Source: Caprimulgus europaeus (Eukaryota > Chordata > Aves > Caprimulgiformes > Caprimulgidae). From it: a stretch of DNA of 64,000 nucleotides. Every line of letters begins with the position of its first letter. Within the stretch, counting starts at the first letter, position 1. The notes beneath the pieces are model-generated. The model did not search any database, was not told where the DNA came from, and worked only from the letters and a program-made list of their open reading frames with translations. The position numbers and the translations under genes were made by a program. The stretch covers positions 119,996,246 to 120,060,245 of the forward strand of contig OU015523.1 in NCBI GenBank assembly GCA_907165065.1, in the 5' to 3' direction. Below, in pieces: positions 24,608 to 36,689 of this stretch.

Positions 24608-24676
24608 TAATATATTTAGTAAATATGTATATTAGTAAATTTAGTATATTTGTATATATAGTAAATATATATATGT
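24608..24676. repeat. TA-rich low-complexity tract
   Basis: Alternating 'atttagtaaata' and 'tatata' text. No element structure seen. Confidence 0.7.
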
Positions 24677-25085
24677 GTTTAGTCTTGAGGAGAGAATCTG
24701 TTGCTTAAAAGAGGTTTTTCCATCTGAGACAGATAGAGGACATAAGGGATGAATCAGCCTGCAACGACTATGAGAAAAAAAAAGTCCCGTATTGAGAGAT
24801 TTCTCAATTTATTTTGACTAGTCTCACTACCCTTTGTCTGCAACAAACACTGGTTCTCTGTGGTGACAAAATCTAGGGGATCTTGTGGAGTGACAAAGCC
24901 CTAAGCCTGGCAGGTGAGATGTCCACACCAGAAAAGAAGTCCTACTTGGTCCTCAAATCACACAACCACTCAGACTAGTATCTTCTTAAACATCCTCATG
25001 TCATAAACTGAACTGGAAGATTTCAGTAGACAAGATGGACTTTGAACATCTGAAAAGGGCTTAAATTCAGGGAAAAGATAGGTGC

Positions 25086-25124
25086 GTATGTGTATATATA
25101 TATATACACATACACACACACACA
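25086..25124. repeat. Palindromic TG/TA/CA microsatellite
   Basis: Bases 25086-25113 form a perfect 28-base palindrome: GTATGTG, a TA core, then CACATAC. It is followed by (CA)n to 25124. Such alternating purine-pyrimidine palindromes can extrude a cruciform or adopt Z-DNA (known for the class; not shown here). Confidence 0.9.
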
Positions 25125-26119
25125 TTCTACACGTGTATGTTTTTACTCTTGTAAGTAAATTTTTTCCTAAGAAAAATAGGCTTACAAGCAATATTTCCAA
25201 AGTGTGTGTGTCTCTTGTTCATAAAATTACTTTTAGTGCAAAGTGTATTTTATGCAAATAGCATTTCAACCACTTGCTACCATTAATCAAATTGAGCTGT
25301 CAATGTAAAGGAGTCACATGCCATGTAAATATACGACTGCTACTCCAACAGTTGCCAGTTGCTGATGTCTGCTGATGCACAGCATGAGTTGTGCAGGCTT
25401 ACAGCTGTCCGTGCTTTCATGGCTTTTCACAGTGACCCCATGCTCAGATGTCCCTGGCCTTCTGCTTTCTTTCAGGGCTGTAAAATCAGCTTCACCTCCA
25501 AGCTTCTCTGTGGGTAGGAGATGTCCTGGGTCTTTCAGGAAGAGAGCAGGCATCATTGTAATGGCATTAAAGGAAACAAAAATTGTTTCCTTGGAGCAAC
25601 AAATTATACCAACATTAAGCAACAATTACTGTAATGAAAATTATTGAAGCAGCAAGGTATCATACAAGCTGTGTACATCTGGTCTGTTCATCTGCTTCTT
25701 TCAAGAGTGCTTCATGGACAAGAGACAAGCACAGTGGTTTTTGTCATATTTTACTAGAAGGAAAGCAGAGGATGCTGTTCTCCCTCATAAGGTTCAATTT
25801 TGGCCTCTTGAAGGAAAAAAAAAAACAAAAAAACCATCTCATGTAAACACGTATTTGTTTTTCTGTAAGTACAAGCTAGGTGTCTTCATGTTGTAATTGC
25901 AGCAGACGTAAGGAAGGTTAGAATAAGAAAAACTAGGTACTGCAAGAATAAGTCTTTAATCATTTAGTAGTTGAGAGTGTGTTAGGAAGTCCCATGCTGC
26001 TAAAAGATGCCATCTTGTAAATGAGATGTAAATTGGAGGTCCTGACTGTTTGTCAGGATTAAAGATTATATGGAGAACAGTGGCAATTAGCTCTAATGTT
26101 CTGCCAAATTCTGGTGTGA

Positions 26120-26136
26120 TTTTTTTTTTTTTTTTT
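26120..26136. repeat. T17 homopolymer
   Basis: Uninterrupted run of about seventeen T followed by CCCC. It may be the poly-A of an unrecognised minus-strand retrocopy, but no retrocopy body was found on its left. Confidence 0.8.
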
Positions 26137-26728
26137 CCCCTGAATGGAGAAATTCCCATTAGAACTGATGTCAGATTGTTCATCCTTGTCCTAATGTTTG
26201 GTAGTGTGAATTGTTAGCTTTCACTCCTTAAATTAGTACAAGTTAGTGGCTACCAAGTCATATGAAAGCCTTGTTTCTACTTTCAGCTGGCTAAACAGAC
26301 AGTTTGATGCTTCTTTGTGCATTTGGCTGAAGGAGTTTATTACCTTACAATCCTTCCAGCCAAACTGCAATGTTGGACAACACAAATACTCTTATTCTGC
26401 TTCTATACTATGGTTTTCACCACTGTTGAAGGTAGTTGGTAGTAACTGGAATAAGACCAGGGCAGATTAAATAATGCTTTCATAAAATCATGCATGCAGT
26501 TTGGCTGTGGGAGCAGGACTCTTGTGTTTGACAGATGCTGTTGGACAGCACGTCTTGGTGACATCTTGAATCGTATCCAGAACTGTTATTTGATAATGCC
26601 TTACAGAAACCTTCAGGTATAATACTTGACCGAAAAATACAGAGGAGGGAAAATAATAATAACAAAAATAGACAAAAATCTACTAGTATATTTGGTTGAT
26701 TAATCATCAGACTGCAGATAGCTTTTTT

Positions 26729-26769
26729 GTTTCACATCTTAGATTGTTTCACATCTCAGATTGTTTCAG
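26729..26769. repeat. 17-base tandem duplication
   Basis: The unit 'gtttcacatctyagatt' occurs at 26729-26745 and 26746-26762 with one difference, followed by a partial third copy 'gtttcag'. It touches the end of the CR1 endonuclease fragment. Confidence 0.9.
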
Positions 26770-27015
26770 TTATTCCTATGATACCATAACTGACTGGGCA
26801 TGAAGCTCCAGTTCCTCCTGTTAATTCCCCAGGCTGTGTGCATTGGTATACATATCCTTGCGATGTCTGATCTTCTGCTTTACATCTTGGGAGGCAGCTA
26901 AGGAACATTTGTTGTTGCTCTGGTTGGCCTGGCTTATTCCCCAGTTGGTTGCAGTGGTGTGAGAGTTGTTACTTTTGACCTCACCCTCTAAATCCTACAG
27001 TTTAAAACCTGGTCC
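26763..27015 (-). mobile_element. CR1 ORF2 start (endonuclease) fragment, antisense
   Basis: On the minus strand, 'tataccaatgcacacagcct' and the following text encode YTNAHSLGN, then QEELEL, and in a shifted frame YGIIGITET. These match the start of the CR1 ORF2 apurinic-like endonuclease (family pattern: YTNARSMGNKQEELE … GITETWW). The text just upstream, 'gaccaggttttaaactgta', resembles the segment between CR1 ORF1 and ORF2. The copy ends right before the WW codons. It has in-frame stops and a frameshift, so it is dead. CR1 copies are nearly always 5'-truncated, so a piece from this part of the element is uncommon. Confidence 0.75.
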
Positions 27016-28099
27016 TCATCTTTATAGAGGGAGGATGGGGGAGTATAAATATGTTACAGACCTATGTAAGACAGCCTTTGGCAGATTTTGTTTTCTGTTT
27101 ATAGTCAGCAGTTTTGTAAAGCCCTTTGTAGACATTGAAAATTTGCATGGGCACGCATAAAAGAACATTCAAAGAAATTTCTTTCCTCGTGTAATATCCC
27201 TCCCTGCAAAATGTACCTTTCAGCGTACAGACTGTTCACTTTGACTGATAATTTAACGTCCTTCACACTGCAATTCAAGAAATGGACCTTGAATCTCTCT
27301 GGATGGAGGACAAAGGGAAAAAGAAAAGCTTTGTCTCTTTGGATGAAATAATTATTTACTACTAAGCTTGGGAGCTGTAGTGCTACATCTTTTGAATTAA
27401 AACAATAATACTTGGCTGCTCATGTAAAGCTTTCTAAAAATGTGTGATGGGCTAACATGACTGTGTTTATCCAGTCCCATAATTTTTCATTCCACACTCA
27501 AACTGTTCATCCTTCTGTCTCAGAGCTGTCTTTCACCTCACCTTTGGAGGCAGATGTGCTACCCTGAAGCAGTGCCGCACCAGGTATGCAGCTAGGGAGT
27601 TAATTGTACTGATCGTTACCAGATTGGTTCAAATAGAAAATGCATAGTACTTCAGTTATCCTTAATTAAAATAAGCAGTATGTGTGCTCTGTTCCAGATG
27701 AGACAACCTGATGAAAAAAAGCAGCAGGTAATCATTATGAAGCAGGTAAACAAGGCGTTGGTAGAGCTACAAAGAAAATAGCGGAAACTCTTAGGGATAA
27801 TACATTAGCATTAGAGAGTAGGGAAAAGAAAAGTGTAAAGTGATGTTTATTCTCTAATTTATCTTCAGAAGCCAATTGGTAAAATGGAACTTTCTTTTTT
27901 TCCTACCTTTCACATAGACATAAATATTTAAATATGTGCCGGGAATTTAAAATTCAAGCTAAAACTCAGAATTATGACCCAGGCAAACAGTAATCCAGAC
28001 ATAAAGCAAGAAAGTTCAACATAGTGACAATCAAAAAAGCAATTCAGAGTCAGTTTATGTTTCCTGACGAGCAAATGAGCAAATAATGAAGATCAGGTT
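27016..28099. other. Unique DNA, no gene seen
   Basis: No gene or repeat family recognised. Confidence 0.5.
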
Positions 28100-28985
28100 G
28101 GACAGAAGGTAGTGATTAGGAGTTCAACGTGTTCCTGGTGGACAGTTACAAGTGGCAATCCTCAGGGACTGATATTGGTCTGTCACTCATCATCAGTGAC
28201 CTAGGCCATGGGACAGAAACGAATCTCAGCAATCTCATAGACAACATCAGATTGGGGAGAACACTTAATACACTGGAGAGCAAAGCTGTTTCTCAGAGGG
28301 ATCTTGACAAGCTTTAGGAATGGGCTGACAAAAACATGAAGTTTAACAAAAGTAAATGTGACATGCTGTACTTGGGATGGAGTTAACCCCATGCAACAAT
28401 ACAGACTAGGGCACAACTAGCTAGCAAGTAGCTCCACTAAAATATCCTGGGAATTCTGGTGGACAATAAATTGAATCCAAGTCACACTGGGCCCTTGTGA
28501 TGATAAAGGCTAACTCCACGGTGGTCTGTATTAGGAAAAACGTAGCTAACTGGTTGCAGGAAATTATTATTTTTATCTGTTTGACACTTGTGAGGATGCA
28601 TCTGGAGTACTGCCCATGTTGGGGCTTTCCAACAAAGCAGAACAAACTGGTGCAAGTCCAGCTGGCTGGCGGGCTGGAGTACATGATGTACAAGGAGTGG
28701 CTTAGGGAGCTGGGTTTGTTCAGTCTGAAAAACAGATGGTAAAAGGGGAGGTTTATCACTGTCTTCAAATACCTAATGGGAAGTCAGAGAGAAAACAGAG
28801 CCAGACTCCGAGAGAGGCACAATGATCAGATAAGAAACAAAAAGCACAAATCACAGCAAAGGAAAAGGGAAGGAAGAATTACCCACAGAGGTTGTGTATC
28901 TCCAGCTGTGGAAATAATTCAGAACTGAAGTGGAAAGGCGCTGAGTAACTCCATCTAATGTTGAAGTTAGCCTTGCTTTGAGCAA
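28100..28985 (+). mobile_element. Old, worn CR1 LINE fragment, sense
   Basis: Begins at 'gaaggtagtgattaggagtt' and encodes WQSSGTDIGLSLIISDLG then TETNLSNLIDNIRLG and QRDLDKL. These line up with CR1 RT palm text (…TSGVPQGSVLGP…INDLDDGTECTLSKFADDTKLG…IQRDLDRLE). The FADD catalytic motif is replaced by LIDN in this copy. It continues through 'gacatgctgtacttggga', 'catctggagtactgccc', 'gggagctgggtttgttcagt' and fades near 28985 without a clear 'attctatg' tail. Many stops and indels; one of the oldest CR1 copies in the window. Confidence 0.85.
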
Positions 28986-30334
28986 AGTTTGGAATAGTAG
29001 ACATCATAGTTTCCTACCAATCTAAATTAATCTCTTATTCTACCTACTTCACATATACCTTGTTCAAACAGTATTCTTAGAGTTGTGGATTAAAGGCTTT
29101 GTTGCTGTTTTTGCCATCAGTATTAAATTCAGGTGTAGAAATGCTGCTTTAAACTAAAAAATAAATAGTTATGTGCTGGAGTATGTCAGTAATAAAGTAA
29201 CCAGTCCCATTCCAACAGTTTTTGTTCCAACAAAATCCTTGGTATTTGTATTTGAGAAAGTGAATACAGGAAGACACGATTCACTAGATAGTGATAACTG
29301 AAGAGCAAAGCCATTAAATATGTCTTGAGTGGGAGAAATATTGTGTAAACTTCTTGTCTCTGATATTTCTTGTTTAATTCTGTTCTCTAAAACCTTCAGG
29401 AGATAGGGAAGGTATAAATCAGCAGACTCTGGGAATATATACCTACTATGTGATAATGACAGTGATCTTGGACTAGTTGTCAATAGCTAATGTTTATTAT
29501 GGTCCAAAAGTTGAACAGAATTGTAGGAATTGTCATAATCAAAGCATGCATGGACAACAAACAGTGAGGACATTAAGGTGGAGAGCAGCAACTAGAGACA
29601 AAGGCAGGAGGGAAGCAAGAAGGAAGAATGTACCATTTGGCAAACATACAGGAGATTGTTGAATCTAATGGAGTGTTACATAAAAAATTATTTTCATCAG
29701 TGCACGCTACAGAATGCACTGAGAGTTTAGGTGGGAAATAAATTGCAGGAGATACACTTTTGATCTAGGCGGTGTAACTTTAGCCAGAGGGTCTGGAGTG
29801 GAGATCACAGAAGTGAAATTGCTACTCTGAAGCTTGGAGTTTTTTGGTGAGTTTTTTGGTGAGTTTTTTAATATGCTTGGGCTTGTTTTTGTTTTTTTTT
29901 TTTAAACTGACAACTCATCAACAGAACCCCTAAAAAACCCTCAAACTCCCCAAAAAATCCCAAACTATGGGAACTTTTCCAGTGATTTAGACATGCAATT
30001 GGTCTCAGTGCATAAAACATGTCTGTATTTGTCTTCTTTAGGACTGTGTAACAAAGAACAGAGGTCTCAAAACATTCGGGGTCTAACCTTCCCTGCACTG
30101 ATCTTTGGTAGAGGTCTTCTCATGAATTAGACTGGCATGTGTTAAGAACTCTTTTTTCTAAAGTAGAACCTCATGCTGCTAAATAGAGAAGACCTGGGTC
30201 TCTGCTGCACATACCTGTCTCTTGCCTTATCTGTGTCATTAACTATGTCCTTCGGTACTGACTTGACTCTGACCAGCTCAAAAAACTGTCACCATACTGT
30301 GGTGCCTATTGTGTTTTCCACGTGCTTGTCTCTA
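28986..30334. other. Unique DNA with a G/T-rich tandem repeat
   Basis: No gene or repeat family is recognised. Contains the 12-base tandem repeat at 29837-29869 and an A/C-rich counterpart about 60-100 bases downstream. Confidence 0.5.
29837..29869. repeat. 12-base tandem repeat (gagttttttggt)
   Basis: Two exact copies of 'gagttttttggt' and a partial third. A complementary A/C-rich block ('cctaaaaaaccctc', 'ccccaaaaaatccc') lies at 29929-29961, so an imperfect hairpin could form. Confidence 0.85.
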
Positions 30335-30521
30335 AATCACAGAGTCGCAGAATGATAGGAATTGAGAGGGACATTGAAAAATCACCTAGTCCAACCCTCC
30401 TACCAGAGCAGGATCACCTACAGTAGGTCACACAGGAACATGTCCAGGTGGGTTTTGAACATCTCCAGAGAAGGAGACTCCACAACCTCTCTGGGCAGCC
30501 TGTTCCAGTGATGTGCAACAG
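30335..30521 (-). mobile_element. CR1 3'-end fragment, antisense
   Basis: Read on the plus strand: 'aatcacagagtcgcagaatg' (tail units), 'tcacctagtccaaccctc', 'agagcaggatcacctac', 'atgtccaggtgggttttg', 'gaaggagactccacaacctc' and 'gggcagcctgttccagtg'. This is the CR1 3' UTR and last codons of ORF2, 5'-truncated at about 30521. No convincing target-site duplication is visible. Confidence 0.93.
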
Positions 30522-32635
30522 ATATATACATCAAGTCCCAGCTCTCCCTGTTTGTATTCAAAGTTGTAAATTATATATGTTTGCCCTACATGTCCATTAT
30601 CACAATCAACTCTTAATTCTTCTATTTTTCTCTGCCAATTGCACAAGGCTTTTCTCTTTCTTTCATGTTCCTATAAATGGGTGTTCTCTGCCTCTCTAAA
30701 GCCTATTCACTTATTAATGTGGACTTCAGAAATTAATTTCCACCAGCCTGTATGGATGGTTAGTTACTACAGCATCTGTTAAAAACCCCTAACCATTCTT
30801 CCTCCCAGTAAAAGGCCTGACCATACAGAGATTTTTCACCAAGATCTTTATTTCATACAGTTACAAGACACCTTTGAAAACTATAACTGACTTTGTTTCT
30901 TCTCATCCCCATCAGTGGCTCACACAACACACACAACAGTAGATTTTCTCCTACACCAGCTGTTTGGGGACATACTAAAGGGGCTAAGCCAGGCTACTCA
31001 CATATGTTTCAAAGTTGATTCCTTCCTATTTAACCTCCCAGCTAGAAAATTAGTAAACACAGCTTCATCTTTTAAGTTGCCAAGCACTTTGCATTGTAGA
31101 TCAATGTTTGCAAAGACTTTGAGGATTGTAGTATCTGTTTCTTTGGTATCTCTCTTAAATTAAATGCTACAAATAGTTGCATATTTATCAATGCATTCTT
31201 CAAAACATCTATGTGGCTAATTTATGAATGACAAAAATAGGGTTTGAGGAAAAAGATTTTAGAAATTTTTAGCAGGTTGTGTTCATATTATACAAACATT
31301 ACGATTATTTCTGGGGGGTGAGTTTGCAGTTGAAAGCTAATATCTTAATTTTTCCTTCAATAATAAAGAGATAAAGCCTTTAAAGTTAGTTGCTAAAGTG
31401 ATGGCTGTTATTGATGATTTGCACTGTATTAATCCTGATTTATTTCAGCCAAGCTATGGTGTTATTGCAATTGAGTTATAAGTGAAATATATATTTTTAC
31501 CCCACCTGCCTCTGAAATTTTGTACTTTTTCTTAATTTCCAGCATTAAATATTTAAGACCTTCTAATTTTTCTTTTTCTTTTATTTTATTTTTCCTGGAA
31601 AAACTAAAGAGCAAAATACCTTCCTAGTATCCTACCTACCTCTTCTCCACAACAGTTGCCTAGGATATCAGAAATCCAGTTTGTCAAATTTATATCAGAG
31701 AGTATAACAGTTTTGTAAATGTTTCTTATTGGTGTAAAATGACTCAATTATTGGGAAGCTGGGAAGCTATTATCTGTCTTTCCTTTTTAATAGAAATTCC
31801 AATATAGCTAGAAAAAATCTCTAATTAAAAAAGGTCACTCCAAGAAAAATAAAAATGTAATTGTAAAATGTTAGTTTTGATGATCAGAGTTTTCTGAAAG
31901 AAGAGTTGGTAGTAAATAATTTCCAGCCAGCTTCATAAGAAAAATCAACAAAAAAATACCAAACTGTTGGCCTGTGCCCAAGAGCACTTGTGTTTTCTAA
32001 GTCAAATGACAGCTCAGTCCTGTGGATAAGTTAATATAAAGCATAAACACACAAATACTGCTGCACTTATCTCAATAATTATTTGATGATACCAGTAAAG
32101 AAATTTTCTTTATTCTTCTGAGGGACAGAGGATCATTTTCCTGAGAGAATGTTGTAGAAGATCTTATCATTAGGGAAAAAAAGAAAAGAGAAAAAAATAT
32201 TATGAATATAAAAAAAAAACCACCCTAGCACTGATTTTTTTCTGTGTGACAATCACCTTGAAAATTCCCAGATACCAGAGTACAAAACCATATGTCACGT
32301 TGCAGTTTATCTCAGTGACATGAAAACTGGAAAGCTGTTTGTACTGTTAACTAATCACCAACACCAATCTGCAATACATTGCAGAGCTTATGAAAGCTCA
32401 GTTTGTTTCCCAGCTTTCAGAAATGCAGCAGGAGAGCATCTACTCTACCAAAAAAAGCACAAAAACATTTTATGAGTCATGTCAAATACATCTTATGTGA
32501 AGGAAATTTGGAAGGCCACTTCAAAGCCTGTGCAATGCATTAGACCCATTAAACACTCTTGAAGACTTAAGTGAAATTTAAAAAGCTTGTAGGCCTTGTG
32601 AGTGAATTTTGCAATTAAAGAGCCAATTATGAACT

Positions 32636-32685
32636 CAGCACTGCTCCCATTGAAGTCATTGGCAATGCTGGCATTTCTGTTACTT
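32636..32685. repeat. Possible old amniote repeat scrap
   Basis: The text 'actgctcccattgaagtc' followed by 'attggcaatgctgg' resembles a motif seen repeatedly in reptile and bird DNA ('ctcccattgaagtcaatggca'). The family is not certain to me. Fifty bases are too few for firm support. Confidence 0.25.
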
Positions 32686-35468
32686 AACACTTCTTTTTAA
32701 CTTAGTAATTCAAACAATTAACTGCCTAGTTGCCTAGGGAGAATAAATATAATTAAAACGGTGCAGCTTTTCATTATTGTTGTCTGCACAAATTAATAAT
32801 CTTAAGGAATTTATCTAGCAAGGAAAAAATAGTTGACTCGGAAAATAGTTAAAGGAGACCATTATTTTTCTAATTTAAATTGCTATTATTAGGAAAAAAG
32901 AATAAAAAAAAAAAATCCCAGAACTTCTGACTATGAAGTATTAATTCTCTAATGACTTAAAAGGGATAGATATGAAGTTATATGAATATTTTAGGCATTA
33001 ACGGAAAATGGAGATAGCTTAGATAAAAAGACATTAAAAATTAATCTTATGCTGAGTTGTCTATGATCTAGGAAAATATATATATATATAAGAAAGAGCT
33101 AACAAAGCAAGTGCTTTTTAGATTACATATGTGGATTGGTAATTCTTCACTCAAGAAAATTAACCATACATCAGTAGCTGATCTCTATCAACATGCAATG
33201 TAGCATATTTTAAGCAGTTCTTAAGTAATAAATTTTTTACATTTCTTAAATTACACAGAACAGCAAAGTAAAATTAACAGATCAATTAACATATTTCAAT
33301 AATTTGTATGATAATACCAAATAAACCTACAAAAAGAGCAAAGCCTCTTCTTTCAGAGGGAAAAATTCCAGAAAAGGTCATCTGCAAATCTGTACATCAA
33401 ATTTTTCTTAGGGCAATAAAAGATTATTAACTCAATATGTAAATTTGAAAAGAGCATTCCTTGTAGGTTTGGGTTTTTTGTTTTTTTTTTTTTTTAATAT
33501 TAATAGCTACAAGTTACTCTAATAAGAAAATCAACTAGGTGATTCTTTGATTTGGACCATCAAGCCCATGCCTAATAAGAACTTGCATTCTTCTCATTCT
33601 TAGGATTTTCAAAGGAATCTAGTATATAAAAATTCAACAGAGAAGTACTATAAAGGTATTGATAGGGTGTTTAAAGGGATATAACACTGCCACCTTAAAG
33701 CACTGTTCAGTAATTTGGAAGTGGCCTATGGGCAAGGTCCAGTGTTGGCATATAAATTCTGTAACTGGCTTCACCAGAGAACCAAAAAAAATATAAGTAT
33801 GTTGTTGGAAGCAACATGACTCCATGGTATACCTAAATTTATAATGTACTTTACCAAATCTACTTACTAGAAGTGTAAACTGAAAATTAATTTGAATATT
33901 TAGTTGTCATATTTGGACTATTTCTTTACAGACCATCTATCTGTTGTTGAAGAGTAGTATTAAATTAAATGTAATATAGCAATTTAATATCGGTTTTATT
34001 TGTAAATTATAAAACAATTCTTTAAAATATTCTGTAATTTAGTGCATATTTTCATAGCATCTATCTCAGATAAGTGGTAGAGGTAGTGATTGGGAAAAGG
34101 AAATAATTGCTACCACTCTTCTGTGGATGAGGAATCAAGAGAAGATCCTGAAAAGTTTATAAACATCCAGTTGGTTCAGTGTGTGACACAGAAAAATATG
34201 GAGCTAAATAAAATGCCCACAGACTGAATGAATGCAAGTCTGCTTGATAAACCCTGGTAGCAATAGGAACTTAGTTTGTTATTTTGATGTGTCCCAACCT
34301 TTACTCAAACTGGCTTATGTTCCTGTGTGCGTGTATCTGCAGGAGAAATGGCTGATTGCTGATGCTGGAGTCATGGAAGGTTTTTGTTGCTTCTCTTTCT
34401 ACAGACAGACCTCTCTAGACTGATTAGAAATTAAAGTTAAACTATTTTTTTTCTTGACAGCAGTCTGGAAGCACAAGATGTAGATAATTTCAGCTGGGTT
34501 TTAAGTGATTGTTCCTGTTTTAAATGTAAGGATAATCAGATTTAATGTCCTATATTCTTAGGGGAAATAATGGATTTTAGTGGGTCTGTGCAATTTTCCC
34601 CGATACAAATTTCCTGATTGATAGTTGGAACCATGTTTTATTTATTATTTGTCTGCCTGGCCACAATATATTTTCTAGTCTTGTATCTGTTGAAGAAAAT
34701 CAGCATCTATCAAACATCTAAGCCAGTTTATTAAATTCACAATTCTGACTACCACTTTGGAAAATTATGCAGTATCTTTAGTGCAGTTGGTACTAACTGG
34801 TAATCAGAGTCCTTTTAATTAGCTCTAAGTATGGCTTTTCATAGCATATTACTCCTGTAACCAAGGTCATTTAAACTATAATTTCTTGAGCAGTGTAAAT
34901 CAGGAGCACACATTTTAAAAAGAAAAACAAGCTGAATCTATAATCAAAAGTAACATTCAGCGGTTACTCTTGGCTTCTTATCCATTAATTAAGGGAAGTT
35001 TTCTTTTGAATTATAACACAAGTCAGTTTTTCTAGATGGTTCATTAAAGGCCAGATTTTATTACATATTACATGCTTTATGCTTTTCACACAAACTTATT
35101 ATATTGCTCAGAGAAGGTGATCTTTTAAAGCACATTAGACTAATGTTCCTGAAACTCCATCTAATGTAAGTTTTATTGAATTGCTGTAACTAAAAAGGTC
35201 ACCTAATGATTTGTTCAGATAATGGATTTAGTGAAAGGAAAACAAAATGAATATGTTATTGTAGTAACTCTGACCTTGAGATACATTTATAGTTACTGAG
35301 ATTTATTAATTTAGCTACAAATGAAGAAACTAAAAAAATATTTGTAATACTACTGCCAGTTTTTAACAGTGGGTCTAATGCAAAGCAAATGAAAATGATA
35401 TTTGTTTCAGTTTTGTGAAGTGCATTACATACAGTACTAGCTAATAACCTAAAGCAGCTCAGCAACAC

Positions 35469-35486
35469 TTTTTTTTTTTTTTTTTT
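35469..35486. repeat. T18 homopolymer
   Basis: Uninterrupted run of T with no associated element recognised. Confidence 0.8.
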
Positions 35487-36255
35487 AAGGTCACTATAGA
35501 AACTTACCATAAATTTATGTCTCATAAAATAGCTTCTTGTTCAGACAATAAGTCCCAACTTTCACTCACTTGCATTTGCTCTCTCATTTTCTTTGGACAA
35601 TTTTACATCACCAAACACAAGAACTGAGTAGACACCTAATCATATCTGGATTGTAAAGTGCTCAAATACTACAGCAACGCAGCAGGAGAATACAAAGAAT
35701 AGTTACTTACTCTGCTTCAGTGTTAAGTGGGTGAGCTGCTTAATTCCCTCATTCTAGCAAAATGTAGAAAACATCTTTCTCAGTTTTGTCTTGCATATCT
35801 TTAGCACAAGAAGCTCTATACCATCTGTGATAGAAAAAGAAATGTGGTGCATCACTCTTCACAAAAGTGACCCCTGGGCCCTATTAACGAATAATCAACA
35901 AAGAAACATATTATTATTCTCAAAATATAGGCTAGTGACTTTAAATAAGTAAAGGAAATTATTCCAAATAGATCTTTTTGTTTTCCTAAACTTGAATGTG
36001 AGGGTATGGTAAAGAGTTGAGAAAAGTAAGAAAGACTTCACACTGGCTCTACTAATAATGTTTCAGAAATCTTGTAAGAATTCTCCCTTGTGGCTTTTCT
36101 ATATGAACTTCTCAAGAGTGGAATTGTAAAGGAGAAATTTTTAACAACTCTGGAGGAAAAAAAAAAAGCCAAAAATCAAACTAACCAGTAGTAACTTTAA
36201 AAATTAAAAAGGAAAATCTTTAACATTTCCACAGTCCCATTTTTTACTGTGCTTA

Positions 36256-36689
36256 TGATAGAATTATGGAATCATAGAATCACTAGGTTGGAAAAAACCT
36301 TTGAGATTATCACATCCAACCGTACCTGTCCACTACTAAACCATATCTCTGAGCACTTCGTCTACCCATCTTTTAAATGCCTTCAGGGATCATGATTCAA
36401 CCACTCCCCTAGGTAGCCCCTTTCAGTGCCCAACAACCTTTTCAGTAGATAAATGTTTCTTGATATCCAATCTGAACCTCCCTTGGCACAACTTAAGACC
36501 ATTTCTTCTTGTCCTGCCAATTGTTATAAACACCCACCTTGCTACACCCTCCTTTCAGGGAGTTGTAGAGAGCAAGAAGGTCTCCCCTCAGCCTCCTTTT
36601 CTCCAGGCTAAACAATCCCAGTTCCCTCAGCTGCTCCTCATAAGACTTGTTTTTCTGCCCGTTCACAAGCTTTGTTGCCTTCTCTGGAT
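36256..36689 (-). mobile_element. CR1 LINE 3' end, antisense
   Basis: Opens with reversed tail units 'atggaatcatagaatcac' and 'taggttggaaaaaacc', then 3' UTR ('ccaaccgtacctgtccacta', 'ctctgagcacttcgtctacc') and the ORF2 end: minus-strand frame motifs [19 protein letters not shown] and [12 protein letters not shown]. Subfamily text ('gatgggtagacgaagtgctc' on the minus strand) groups it with the sense copies at 9.6 and 13.2 kb. Truncated at about 36689, where a second CR1 tail begins at once. Confidence 0.93.

Larger units (their letters stand above)
19703..26762. other. Seven kb of mostly unique AT-rich DNA
   Basis: No gene is supported. Contents noticed: A-rich tract near 20568-20610, a 22-base tandem duplication (21181-21224), (TTTG)n at 22480-22510, a TA-rich stretch (24608-24676), a lysine-rich open frame (24154-24357, listed separately), a TA/CA palindrome (25086-25124), a T17 run (26120-26136) and a 17-base tandem duplication (26729-26769). 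Confidence 0.5.
30522..36255. other. 5.7 kb AT-rich tract without recognised repeats
   Basis: The longest stretch in the window free of CR1, SINE or LTR text. It holds only short homopolymers and microsatellites: (TA)n near 33076-33091, T15 at 33481-33495 and T18 at 35469-35486. A possible amniote repeat scrap lies at 32636-32685. Patches such as 31380-31480 and 32700-32830 are rich in homeodomain-like TAATTA/AATTAA cores, but this is expected in AT-rich DNA. No open frame above 89 codons. Confidence 0.5.

Noticed and set aside
27108-27150. 'tttgtaaagccctttgtag' resembling a MIR 3' end
   Set aside because: Isolated match; the preceding MIR text is absent.
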